Shown piece after piece: positions 12,053-23,700 of a DNA stretch of 57,500 nucleotides. This DNA comes from Cristatella mucedo (taxonomy: Eukaryota > Bryozoa > Phylactolaemata > Cristatellidae): NCBI GenBank assembly GCA_009760855.2, contig WPIO01000092.1, forward strand, positions 872,501-930,000, in the 5' to 3' direction. The notes under the pieces are model-generated. The model was given only the letters and a program-made list of their open reading frames with translations, did no database searches and was not told where the DNA came from. Each line of letters opens with the position of its first letter. The first letter of the stretch is position 1. The translations under genes and the position numbers were made by a program.

Positions 12053-13980
12053 TAACTTGTGTATGCGGGGCTTAGTGGGGCGAGCTGCACCCGTGCTGCC
12101 TTCGGCGCAAAAAGCACGGACTACTAGCTCAAGCATGACCTTCTGGATCAAGGGCGAAAAGCGAAAGCCTCGCCCTACGACGATTAAACCCGGTCGCCTG
12201 CTCAATGACTGCCGACTGGCGTAACGCCCATTGGGATCGTAATCGGTCGCGTGGATCTGTGCCGTTTCTTCGGTGATAAGCTGGAGGGTAGGATTCTGCC
12301 CAGCAAAAATAGCCGCCGAGCTCCATTCGGACATAGAGCAGCACTAGGCTCACCCAGAAGCACAGCACGTTTTGAAATTCACCAGCCAGATTGCTTTGGC
12401 TGCAGACAGCTTTCGCCAACCCCCCCCCTCCCCCGTACATTCACACCAGCCGCCAAAAGCTTTGGCGATGCGATGGCTTGTTCAGGCTCCAGCCGAGCTA
12501 TGCAGCTCTCGTCTGCAGCCCGAGCCTCGAATGCCAGTGCATCCATGCGCTACACTTTATCAGCGAGATTCAGCGATCGTGCAGATAAGTCAGTGCAGCC
12601 GCCATTTGCTTTGTATCACCCCGCTCCTCGTGGCACAATGGAACAATTGTGGACCGATACATGCTACACGCAGACGTGTGACGTCCGAGGTGGCGGCGTG
12701 CTATTGTCGACCCGCGCCTTCGTGCAGATACAGCGAGCGAAAGCGAATTCCTGCGCCCCAGTTGCTCCTTACCCCTAGTAACTGCCGAGAGAGGTTACGA
12801 CGGGGTTGGAAATTCCAACCGCCCGGATGCGTCGAGACAGAATCGGCAGGGCTGCATTCCTTCGCCGGCTGAACACCTGCTCTGGAGCGATTGTGTGCTC
12901 AGCCCTCTGCTTGAACCGAGCCGACTTTCGACAATTCATACTACCTGCCCTATCGTAAGCAGCATCTTTGCCCGCGTTTGAAGGAAGTGAAGCCCCCTCA
13001 CAGCACGATAGGCTGCGTCTCGCAGAGGATTCGTCAGTAAGATACCAAGGCTGGCCACAGCGCTGGCGGTATCTCTGAGACGCCGAGATAGGATAGCCGT
13101 TGAGGTTGGAAGCCATTAGCAGAGATCTCAGAGCTGGCCCGAGCCGAAGCGAAGCCGCCGCCGCCGCCGGCTTTTTATCAGCTAGCCAGTTAGTCCACCG
13201 ATTGGCAGGGTTCCCGGTGACAGGTGTGTGCCACAAACCAGCTCAGCCGAGTGACACGCCGGCCGCCACTCGAAGGCTCAGTTCCAGTGACAGCGCTGGC
13301 ACTCATCTTGCATGGCCAGCAGCAGTCTATTCTTCTATGCGACGGTGCCATTTGACGGACCTCCGGCCCCCCACAGGGGGGGGGGGAGGGGGCATCGAGC
13401 CGCCGGTTGCTCAGTAGGCGATTACACTCTGAAGCTCCCCTGCCGTCGTGCGAGATATGTCGTTCGTCACCAGCTTGGCAAGAGGTAGCCACTGTCTCTG
13501 GCGGTACTTCCCGATATCCCCAAAGCCGAGGCGTTCGCATTCGCGGGACCCTCAAGGTTTCTCGGGGCCCGTCCGACCTGAAATCACGCGACATTGTACG
13601 AGCAGCGTCCACTTCGGCCGACATATTAATGCTAATCGAGCGCACAGCAGCGGCCAGCGGCTCGGCCAGCGCCTCGCCACGGCGTGCAGCAGCCCAAGCT
13701 GCTGCAGTGCGAGCACGACGTATATCTATGCACGACACTTTCTTGAGCTTTGACATTTCTTCTCAGACATATTTCTTCGGCTATTTCATATTTCCTACTT
13801 CCCCTCGGCTGTCCCGAGTGAAAGAGAGCGATCTCAGATGACTCGGCACGCGTTGCCGATCCTTTTTGCCCAGATCCATTTGCGATCGTGCAGTCCGAGG
13901 TAATCTAATACGCTGACAGCATTCATGCCTTTTTGTCTAGACCTCTCTGAATCTCACGAACGCACAAGCACTCGCGCACG
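12053..13980. other. Intergenic, no recognised gene
   Basis: Moderately GC-rich with several overlapping frames of 130-190 codons on both strands (12251-12872 +, 13190-13756 -, 13407-13841 +). None shows a known domain and they overlap one another, so they are treated as chance. A G11 run lies at 13376-13386. Confidence 0.4.
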
Positions 13981-13984
13981 CAAG

Positions 13985-13993
13985 CACACACGA

Positions 13994-14024
<31 letters not shown>

Positions 14025-14042
14025 CACACTCACACACACGCA
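13985..14042. repeat. (CA)n microsatellite
   Basis: CACACA repeats with a few CGCA interruptions. Confidence 0.9.
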
Positions 14043-15620
14043 CAGTCTCTCTTTGTCTGCATGCCTGCCTCTTTTCCTGCCTCTTGCCTCTTACCTAATC
14101 TGCCACCTTGTTCTTTACCCTCGATTATTTTACCCCTTCGTGTGCTTATTGCCGCAGCCAGCCGCCGCCCAACCAGCCAATCCTAATCGAAATTGCAAAC
14201 CAACGACGACCCTTGACTACGAAAAAGTTGCCGTGCGTTACTGACTCTCTTGCCAGTTTTTCTGCGACTGCCTAATCACCGAGGTAGGCACGGTTGAGTC
14301 AGCAGCCACAACAGTATAGCGCCAACAAAGTCCTAAACCCATCTTCAATTCAGCTGTGGGGTGTTTAGTATTAGGATATTTTATTAGATATTTTATTCAG
14401 GAGAGTGTAGCTAGAGCTTCGCTGAATTCGAGCCTTCAGTGCCGCCGAACTCGGGTGTCTAATACCCATAGACCTGTAGAAGAGACTCGCTGAGCAAGAG
14501 ATGTAAGAAATCCATTAATTGATCTTTTGAGCGACTTGCCGATGGCCGAGCTGAGCGGCTGGATGTCAATAGCCAGCAGGTTAATAGCATTGGCCGCGAG
14601 GTTCTCGACGTCAAGATGGGGCACGGCAGCGATAGCCCGTTCTGCCGATCCAGTTGTGCATAATAAGCGGCTAATCTTCCGTGCTGTCATCCTATAAATA
14701 TCCGCTGTCTGCATTCACCATGGCAGGCATTGTCGGCACTTAAGCTGCTCTTAAAGTAACATAATTCTCCTTCATCAATATTCGTGCGCCCTAACGATTC
14801 CGTCGTGTAGCTACCGGAGCATGGATCCGGGCACGGATCTGGTTTTGGTGTCAGGCGACGCCGGCTATTGCCGTCTCCACGAAGCTTTGCTTGATTTGTC
14901 AAAGTAGCACCAAATTGGTCATCTCCGTGCGGCTGAAATCTGCCGCCTGCAATGAATTGCCATCGGTCGGCGTAAGAGAGCAGGGAAATCGCGCCGTGCA
15001 AGTTGTTCGTGGGCGTAAGCTAACTGGGACCGAACGTGCACCGAAAGCCGCTTGGGCTTTGAGTGCTCTATAGAAAACACTCTTGTGCCGCGACGTCCGC
15101 TTAGCCTTTGTAGCTTTGTGGAGTCAAAAATATGGTTACGTCGCATTACCTTAGGCTCTGGAATCGGCACAGCAGTAGCAGTAGTGGTGCTCTAGCAGCT
15201 GAGCGCGGTACTCGGGTTAGGGGCTCGAGCGAAACCCTCAGCCCTAGCGGCTTTGAGGCCCTTTGAAGGGAGGGAGGGGGTGCAGGATGTGGCGAATAGC
15301 TGGCGCTGAATAAGCTCGAAGTGCGGCTTCTTGAGCACTAAAATAACGACGAGTCGGGCCGGATGAGAGACTGGCGAGACGCGCCAGGAGGCTCCTCGAA
15401 AGTCCTTCGCGTCTTCCGCTGCTTCTCTGGCCGCTTCCGCTTCCGTCGTTCCCGGTCCGCGTAGCGCCCCCCCCCCCCGGCGGGGCGGCGAACGAGGCGA
15501 CGTGCATCGACGACGGGTCCTCCGCGAAGAGCTTTGCGAAAAATCCGGCGGCTCGTGCGAGCCGACGAAGTGGACCTAGCCTGGCGTATCAGTGGCCATC
15601 TGCGGACGTGTCCTCCGAGT
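14043..15620. other. Intergenic, no recognised gene
   Basis: Short frames only. A C-rich run occurs near 15468-15478. Confidence 0.4.
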
Positions 15621-15623
15621 TTT

Positions 15624-18600
15624 AAGAATAATAACAATAATAGTAACAATAATAATATACTTGACATGGCATCCTATGAGAACTCAATCTCTTCTTGGTC
15701 ACTTTAAATTTTCTGCACAGTCAGTATGATCGCATGGTTAGTGGTAGCGTGCTCGACGAACAGCACAAATAACATGGCTGGTAGTAACATGCACGCCGTC
15801 AGCAAGCATTAGCACACAAACGACAAATCGCATGGACCCACTAAATGCTGTCATGAATAGGTGCGCTTTTTAGTTTCCTTTTACAAGTGGTCCAGTCAGG
15901 GAATGTCTTGACGCAAGTCGGAAGTAAGTTCCAGGCTTTGGTAGCATTCGAACTAAAGGTACGGTCTCCAAAGGATTTGAGGTTCGTGCGAGGTATGGGT
16001 ATACGATTAGATTCCGAAAAGCAGGTGGTACGTTGATTAGCCTGGTGGGGGAATAGATCTGTTAGGTATGCTGGGCCGAAGAATGAAGATACCTAAAAGT
16101 GAGTGACAGAACTGTGAAGTCAATGTCTTCGCTCTATTTAGAGCCAGTGCAGGCTGGTTAGAAGTGGTGTGACGTGGCAACTCCAACGCTCACAACAGAC
16201 AAGCCTAGCTGTAGAATTAATTTTACACTAGCTGTAAGCGCCTGATTGCACACGTCGGTAGACAAGCAAGCAATGAGTTACAGAAGTCAAGACGGGATGT
16301 CACAAATGCATGGATCAATTTAGAATTGGTATCTAAATGCACAAATGCATGGACCAATTTAGAGGTGGTATCCCTGTCTAAGCAAGCCCCAGTTTTTAGC
16401 AATGTTATCTAGCTGAAAGTAGGCAGACTTGACTTCTGAGCTGATTTGGTCGTCTAATGAAAGGCCACTTCCGAGCAGGACACCTAGATTTCGTGCAGAT
16501 TCAACAGGACGTATGCTGGTAGAGCCGATTGCGAGCGTGAACAGATTCAATTTCTGAATCACACTTGGTTTGCCAAGAATCGGTAAGTTAGCTTTATCAT
16601 TACTAAATTTAAGAAAGTGTTTTGCCATCCATGTGCGTTTGACATCAATACATTCAGCAAGGGAGTTGAGAGAATTTAACGTGCTGAAAGGTTGGGAGGG
16701 ATCAAAGCAAAGGTGCAACTGAGCGTCATCTGCCAAAAGTGAAAGCCTAGATTGTGCCTGGAAATCACATCGGCAAGAGGGAGAGTATAACATTGAAAAG
16801 AAAGGGACCAAGCACTGAGCCCTGCGGTACCTAATACTTCAGAGGTTCCTCGGATGATCTTTGTCCATTCATATCAATACTTTGGAGTTTTCTCACTGAG
16901 ATAGGATCTCAACCATTGCAGATCGGTGCCAGTGATTCCCAGGCGAGATGAGAGGTGCTCAAGAAGAACTTGGTGATCGATAGCAAAAGCTGTCGAAAGA
17001 TCGAGCAAAACAAGCAGAGATACTCTAAGTCTGCATTCATAAGTAGGTCGTTGTATACCCGAAGCAATGCTAACTCGGCGGAGTGATTAGCTTTCAAATC
17101 AGACTGGATCTTACTAGCATAGTTTGAAGTTTCAATACATGAGTTCAGCTAGTCTGCTGCGACTCTTTCCAGTGTCTTATATAGGAACGGTAGAGGGGAG
17201 ACTGGGCGGAAGTTGCTCATGTTCTCTTTGTCTAGTGTTTCTTTCTTGAGTATTGGCTTGACTGCAGCCTTTTTGAAAGGTGCTGGGACATGACCTGAGG
17301 TTAATGACATATTTATGATGTAAGTTATGCATGGCAGCAGCAGATCAATGCAGCGAATAAGCAGGACAGTGAGAATAGGGTCCAGAGGACTAGTTGTCGT
17401 TTTTTATTCCTATATGAGCTTCAGAACGAGGCCATTAGTGGCTTCCTTGAATGAAGACATTGAGTTGCAGCATGGAATTGAGAAACAAGATTCCTGGGGA
17501 ATTGCGGCTACCATTAATGATGAACTCCCCGATCTTGCCTATCTTGTTGACAAAGAAGCTAGAGAAGCGATCAGCTACTTCATCACAAGGATCACTACGT
17601 AGGGAGCCAACCTGGGAGCGGTTAAGGAGACGGTTGAGCGTAGACATCAGCATTTTTGGATAGTGCATCTGTGACTAAAAGATAATTTCGTAGAAGCTAG
17701 ACTTGGCCCTTTCTAGGATAGATTAGGACGATTTACAGTAGTCCTCATACGCCAGTCGACGGACCGTCAGTCTTGATGTTTTGTATGCTTTTTTCAAAGC
17801 TTTCGCTTAGTAGAACTTACTAGTTTAATGTCTGAGGTAAACCTTAGGTCATCTAGGCGAAGGTGGATAGTATGCTTAGTCAGGGGTGAAAACTCGTTGA
17901 GTATGTCAGCTAGTGTCGTTTTGTAGCAATCTACCAATGATTACAGGTTAGCAGTGGGATTGAGCAGCACAGGCGAAGTAAATGTTCTCGCACGGACAGC
18001 TTCATCGATGTCAAGGCTTTTTAGGTTTCGCGATTCGAAGGTGATTTTAAACGACGAGGAGAGCACACATTTTAGGCTGAATGATACCTGACTGTGATCA
18101 GAAAAGCAGAATTTGGTAACAATTCGTGATGATAGCGAGCAGTTGTAAGAGAAAATTGGTCGAGTGCGTAACCTTTGGTGTGAGTAGGGCCATGCACACG
18201 AGCCTCGAGGGACAAAGAGTCAGTGCACGAAATTCGGAGCTGAAGTTATTGGATAAGTTATCAAAATGAATGCTGAAATTACCCATTACGAGAAAAGATC
18301 AATTTCTTGCACACAGAATTGAAATGAGATCAGAGAAGTCTGAGATAAAGTAAGACTTGGTATCTGGTAGGTGATAGACTACTACCACTGTCGGTAGCTT
18401 ATTTTCGGGTGAAATCACGACAATAGATTCGAAAGACTGTTTTTAGATTACTGCAAACGGCTTGAAGTCGAAGTTCGAGTGTGTGCTAGTAGTGACTCCA
18501 CCTCTAGTTTTAATTGATTTTGAGGTGTGAAAGAAGGAGAAATAAGTCGAGATTGCATCTTTGATTGTCGGGCAGTTTACCGATTTTAACCAAGTTTCAG

Positions 18601-19215
18601 TCAAGGCGAGACGGCCGAGACCTCTTTCAGAAATAGGGTCACTCATTAGTAGAGGCTTATTGCACTTTGACCGAGGACTCCAAGGAAAAGCGTCAAGTTA
18701 TAACAGGCCTGATAACCACTTCGTTAGAGAGATTGACAGTCACTCTTATGGGATTGCGCGCTGAGCGGTTCGAGACAATGCTAGGCATACCAATCCAGCG
18801 GGTACTCAGCTCGCAGCCCCCGCCAAACTCGCGGCTGTCAGCTCGTGGCCCCAGCCTCTGCTTTGGCTCCAGGGCTCTTTACTTTTATTAATGCATAACG
18901 CACGGATCTCTGTAACAGTTAAAAATTTAGGAATGCATTTGAACTACGATAACAAAACCATAATAGGTACGCAGGATCGTAACTAATGGGCAGGTTACTA
19001 GCCGCGGGTGTATATAACGCAGCCGCCGCCGGCGTGGCGGTACCAGCCCCTAGCATTAAGCATTTAGACGTCCACAGGCACGTAATTTCTAGCACACTAC
19101 GGTAAAACAACAAGCAGATAGCTTTGAACAGCTCTTAGCTGTATTGATTTCCGTATATGACGTTCGCAAGGACTTCGATTTTCGGAAGAGAACTGCAATG
19201 GCCAAGAAATGCTGG
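15624..19215 (-). mobile_element. Near full-length LINE family 1, antisense, decayed
   Basis: Reading the minus strand from about 19215: a 5' UTR with one promoter-type monomer (about 18880-18990), then endonuclease sequence including LALTETWLKSVN (about 18600). Next come the inter-domain region, ILKKETLDKENMSNF (about 17230) and a reverse transcriptase part with LLADDAQLHLCFDPSQPF (about 16680-16740), where the usual YADD box reads LADD. The C-terminal region and the 3' UTR follow, ending in a decayed hairpin and an ATT tail (15624-15680). Many stops and frameshifts make it non-functional. It is the longest LINE copy in the window (about 3.6 kb) and its 5' end faces the lipase promoter. Confidence 0.85.
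16302..16371. repeat. 39-base tandem duplication inside the LINE
   Basis: CACAAATGCATGGA(T/C)CAATT and its flank occur twice, starting near 16302 and 16341. The other family copies have one, so this is a local duplication. Confidence 0.7.
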
Positions 19216-20460
19216 TAGCGCTCGGTGTCGGGAGGCGAGAATTAGTGCATTCGCCAGTCACGCTAGTTCTGAGCGCCAGCGAAGCCCTACGAAAATACAG
19301 CGAATCGCATCGAAATGCAGTGCCATGCGCCAGCAGCAGCAGCGGCGGCCGCTGCATAGCGCTGCTTTTCCGCGAGGACAAGAAGGGTCGGGAAGAGCGG
19401 ACAGGATGGAAAACGCGACGGGTGCAGATCGCAGCGAATGGCGGCGGACGGTCGCTGCAAGAGTATCTCTCCTGTTGCCGTGTGCTGGCGTCGTCGGTGT
19501 CCCGCGAACGAGCAATGGCGACGTCGTCTTGCCGGCAGCGCAACCTTTCGTCGTCGAAGTCGTGCTTCGTCGCCGTCGCGTGTCGCAGTCGCTGCATGCT
19601 GCCCTCGACGTCACGTCGGCGTCTTCGCCGTATCGGCACCGTCGTCGTTGTCGCATCCTCAGTTTAGCAGCGGCAGGATTAAAGTGTGTCTGAGCGTTTC
19701 CCTCCAATCCCGCTACCGCCGCCTTCCGGCTGGTAGATTTCGTCGGCGAAATCTCTTCGCTATTTAGTTAGATATTCATATATCTGCTCGCTCGGGGGCT
19801 GGGCGTAGTGAGTAACTTGCACTGACTTGGGTTGCTCGGGGGGGAGGAAGGTTAGGGTCACGCCACACCGGAGGGCGGCTGGCTCCGCGGCAGCTGCTGG
19901 GGTTCGGCGGCGCCAGAGCTCCGTTGGCCGTTTGCCCCACGTCGGGCCAAGTCTACAGGACGAGGACGAGGCGCCGGCTGCAGGAGGCAATCGCGAGTCG
20001 CCGCACTCTCGGGCGGCCTCGGCGGCGGCTCGTGCTAGTATCAACGGCGTGCCGAGCCGATCGGGCGCACGGCGCCCGCCCGCAGCCGCGCGGGCCACGA
20101 CGCCGAGACCGCTGCCAGCGGCAGGTGGTCGCCAAACAGGCCTGGGAGGGGAGGTCGGCCTGACGCGGCCCGGTTAGCCGTCGCCAATAGGAGCAGCAGC
20201 TAATGACGTTGAACCTTCCGCAAATGCCAGCTTATCAAGCAGGCTGGCGGGCGGGCCGCGGTGCTGAACCGCGCGCGCGAGACGAATAGCCCCGGACGGC
20301 CGCCGCTGGCGAGGGCACGCCCCTAGCCGCGCCTCTATTGGACGGTCGGCGAAGGCAGGGGGCACGAGCGAGCGCGGTCTGCGGCCCTATTTGTTTTCAT
20401 TTCTACCTAGCGGAACGGCGCCGTACTCGGCCCACCCTGAAGCAAGGATGCCCGGTCTCG
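19216..20460. other. GC-rich upstream region of the lipase gene
   Basis: Several Arg/Ser/Ala-rich open frames of 110-180 codons overlap on both strands at 19.1-20.2 kb. No domain is recognisable; this is probably non-coding CpG-island sequence. Confidence 0.4.
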
Positions 20461-20525
20461 CCGATTGGCGGATTCGGCAGGAGCCGGATTTCTATATAAA
20501 ACGCGTGGGCGCCCAGCCGACGCAC
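20461..20525 (+). promoter_or_regulatory. ABHD6-like core promoter (inverted CCAAT, TATA box)
   Basis: TATATAAA at 20493-20500 lies about 145 bases before the start codon. CCGATTGG, an inverted CCAAT box, lies about 30 bases further upstream at 20461-20468. Transcription would start near 20525, giving a leader of about 120 bases with no ATG in it and a short GCA-repeat near 20592. The element assignment rests on motif and spacing only. Confidence 0.6.
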
Positions 20526-20641
20526 AAGAGCCACGGGAGCCCGGCGTTGCAGGGCTGACTTGCGTCTGCGGCTTGACTAGGAGCGATCTCGCAGCAGCAG
20601 CAGCGGCACCAGCGGAGGCGAGAGAACCGAAGACGCCGGCA

Positions 20642-20751
20642 ATGATGGAGTCTCTGATATACAGCGCCCTCGGCTTGACCGGCTTCTCGGCCGCCGGACT
20701 GGCGGCCGTCTACTTCCTCTACCCAACGCTTCTGCTAAAGGCGTACGGCAG
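20642..20751 (+). CDS. ABHD6: ABHD6-like exon 1: start codon and membrane anchor
   Basis: Encodes MMESLIYSALGLTG onward and ends within the Arg codon of KAYGR (AG|GTATAC donor). Two adjacent in-frame ATGs occur, at 20642 and 20645; the second has A at -3 and G at +4 and may be the stronger start. The frame is open back to an ATG at 20465, but that one lies upstream of the TATA box and is unlikely to be in the mRNA. No other ATG lies between the predicted transcription start and 20642. The hydrophobic stretch followed by a basic residue suits a single-pass anchor. Confidence 0.85.
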
Positions 20752-23700
20752 GTATACAGCGAGCGCGACTTCTGCGGCGGCGGACGCGGTTCGCTCACGG
20801 TCGCGATTCAATATGCGCTGGCTGCCGCGAGGACGGGCGGTAGCCGGCGGCACCGATGTCGGGAGGGGCGGCGGCAGCGTCAGCCGAGGATACTGCTACG
20901 GCGAGAGGCCCGGCAGCCGCCGCCGCCGCCGAGGTTTTTAAGAGATTCAGGCTGCGTCGCCCCGCGACAACGGCTCGGCGTGCGGGGCGCATCGAGGCCC
21001 TTTCGCGCCCGGGCTGCGCTCGCTCGAGCGTAGCCAGCGCTGCAGCCGCGGTGGCGGTGGCCATCGCGTCAAAAAAGAGGTCCTTCCTGTCGACAGTAGC
21101 GCGCGAGTGCGAACGTGCAGTGTTTCCGCATTTTGCCTAGCTACTGCAGCCGTTCGCTGCCTACTCCGTTGTCTTAACGTCTTTCCGGTAGATGACTCGG
21201 CCTTACGGACGGCTTCATTCGAGGAGACTCCGCCGCTTCTCGCCGCGAGCCGTGGCCTGAAGTTGCCCGAGCTAGCTGCTTCCTCCGGCAACGGCCGCGA
21301 ATCGGGAAGGCAGGCCGCCGCTGCCCGATGCACTGAGATAGTAGCTGGGTATCGTCAGTAGCTCGCTTCCGCCACACCGCCCCCTCTCGCGACGACGCGG
21401 CGTCGGCGCCGTCCGTTGGCAGGCCGCCACGCTCGAGCCCGACCTTTTGTCTTCGGCTTGGCGCCCCACCGCCCACCCCCCCCCCGATCCGGTGCGGAGG
21501 CCTGGAGACCGCGAGCAAAGTTACACGAGACAGGGAGAGAAGGCGCGAGAGAATTCTCTGCACGCCGTTTGCATTCGCCTCAACTCCCGCAGTCTCGCTC
21601 AAGCTGCCCAAGTTAAATCTCTCCTCTCTCTCTCTCCTCTCTCTCTCTCTCTCACCTCTCCTCTCCTCCTCCTCTCTACTCTCTCCTCTCTCTCCTCTCC
21701 TCTCCTCTCCTCTCTCCTCTCCTCTCTCCTCCTCTCCTCTCTCTCCTCTCCTCTCCTCTCCTCTCTATCCTCTCTCCTCTCCCCTCCTCTCTCTCCCCTC
21801 TCTCTCTCCTACTCTCTCCTCTCTCGCATTTCGCCTCTCTCTTCTCTCTCTCTCTCCTCTCGAGGTCATGGTCGGACCGGGTGCGAGCGCTGCCAAACAA
21901 AAACGAGCGCCCTCTATTCGCCGACTTTCGCCGCTGCCGGCACTTTGACTCGTATAATTCATCCAACCTGCATGCCGAAGCGGCCTTCGTGAAAGCCAAT
22001 TCTGCCGCGGCCCTCCCCTGCCAACTGGACGGCACGGTAGGCCGCCTGGACGGGGGGGGGGAGAGGCTATATTATCGCGTCGCTCGGTCGTAGATCTTGT
22101 GCCCGATCTTTGGACGCCGATCATTGGACGCCGGATTCTCGGAGGCTCGGGCGCACTCGCGAGCATACTGCGCCGCCGCCGCCGCTCTCCCGACGGCGGA
22201 AGACGGGAGCAACGGGCTAGTGGCGGAAAGATCAGCGTGTGTTCATTTTTGAATGGCTCATTATAGCAGCGCTAATTAATTCACTAAGACCCGATGATTG
22301 TCAGCTAGCGGCAGAGAGCCGATACGATAGCTAGACGGGCGTCTCTCACTCAGCTCGAGCTCGCGTCGGCCGCCGCCGCACTCTTTCCGACCCGCCGGCA
22401 GCCGGGGGGGGGGCCATGGAGCGGACCTGCGACCCTCCGCCGCCGCCACTGCTGTCGGCCCTACACCGCCGCCGTGCGTTCAGCCCGGCCAGGATCGCCT
22501 CGCCTCGAACTCTGGGAAGATGTCCACCGTGGCTTCGCTATGAGCAACGGCGAGTCTCTCTGAAATTTGCCATTACCGCGAGCAGCAGGCGCTTTTGCCT
22601 GCGTGCAGACGAGCCGTCTAGCCTATGTATCGTTTCGCTCGCTCGTTCTCCCGTTTACCCCGAGTGCCGCGGACGACGGAGTTGCAGGTGGGTGGGGGGC
22701 GGCACGGCATGGCTGGGCGCCGCGCACGCCAACTGGGTACGAGGCCTCGTACGAAACCGCTGCTGTCCCCGCAAGCGGCGGTCGCCAGCGAGTCGCCCCG
22801 CTATCCGCTCATCTTGCGCCGTCGATGCTCTAGGGGCGTAGGATGGGTTGGGGGGCAGCGTTTGCACTCTCGGAAACGGCTCGGAGGCCTACCTAGATAC
22901 CGCTCGTGCTTCGAGGCGGAAGCGCTCTTGAGGCATTGGCGTCCACCGCGGGGGTCCGTACTCCGGGGGGGGGGGGGGGGGGGAGAGAGTGAGAGGAGAG
23001 GCCGCCAGCCGTTTCGGCAACCCACTGTTTACACAATCTGCCCGAGCGAGCCGTCGGCGTCAGCCAAAGGACGCGTCAGCTCGTTACTTCGCGGGCGTCG
23101 GTCGGTGCGGCCAGCCGCGCGGCCGGCCGCCTACGCTAGGCGTTCTGGTGGTGGTGGTGGTGGGGGGTGGGTTCGCGGTCCGGTCGGTGTCGCCAAATAA
23201 AAGGCGCTGCACCCAAAGGCGCTGCGTCGATCGATCCTCAGCGGGAGTCGCTCTTTCGGCCTAACGTCTTTCTCTTCTTGGGCTGCCTGTGCGGGGGATC
23301 TTGGGGGCGGCGGTGTTCCGACCCCAGGGGTCGGCCGCCGCCTGCCGCGCTTCTTCCCCGGCAGCTGCTCGCTCCTCCGTGCCGTCCAACGCGCCGGGTC
23401 AAGGTCGCCGACGGAGCAGCCGACTGTCGCCTCAGTCTGACGCACCGCATCGTTGGGCTAGGCTCGACGCGCGCGCCAGCCAGCGGAGGCAGCAGCGCGA
23501 AACCAGCGCCGACCCCGGACCGGAGCGGAGGCAGCGCTTCGCTTCGCGTGGCGACTCGCGACCCGGAGCCGAGCGGAGGGCGCAGCTTGGCTGCAGAGGG
23601 GCGGCGCCGCGACCGACGGACGAGCAGGGCCCCCGTCGCCGCGCCGCGTCTGCGGAGCCCGCGTCGCCGCGCCGAGCGCTCGTCGAGGGCGGCAGCAGCA

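Noticed and set aside
12251-13841. Cluster of 130-190 codon frames as a possible host gene
   Set aside because: The frames overlap on opposite strands, lack domains and show no coherent splice structure.
20465-20641. N-terminal extension of the lipase from the ATG at 20465
   Set aside because: That ATG lies upstream of the TATA box, and the extension is low-complexity and lengthens the protein beyond the family norm.
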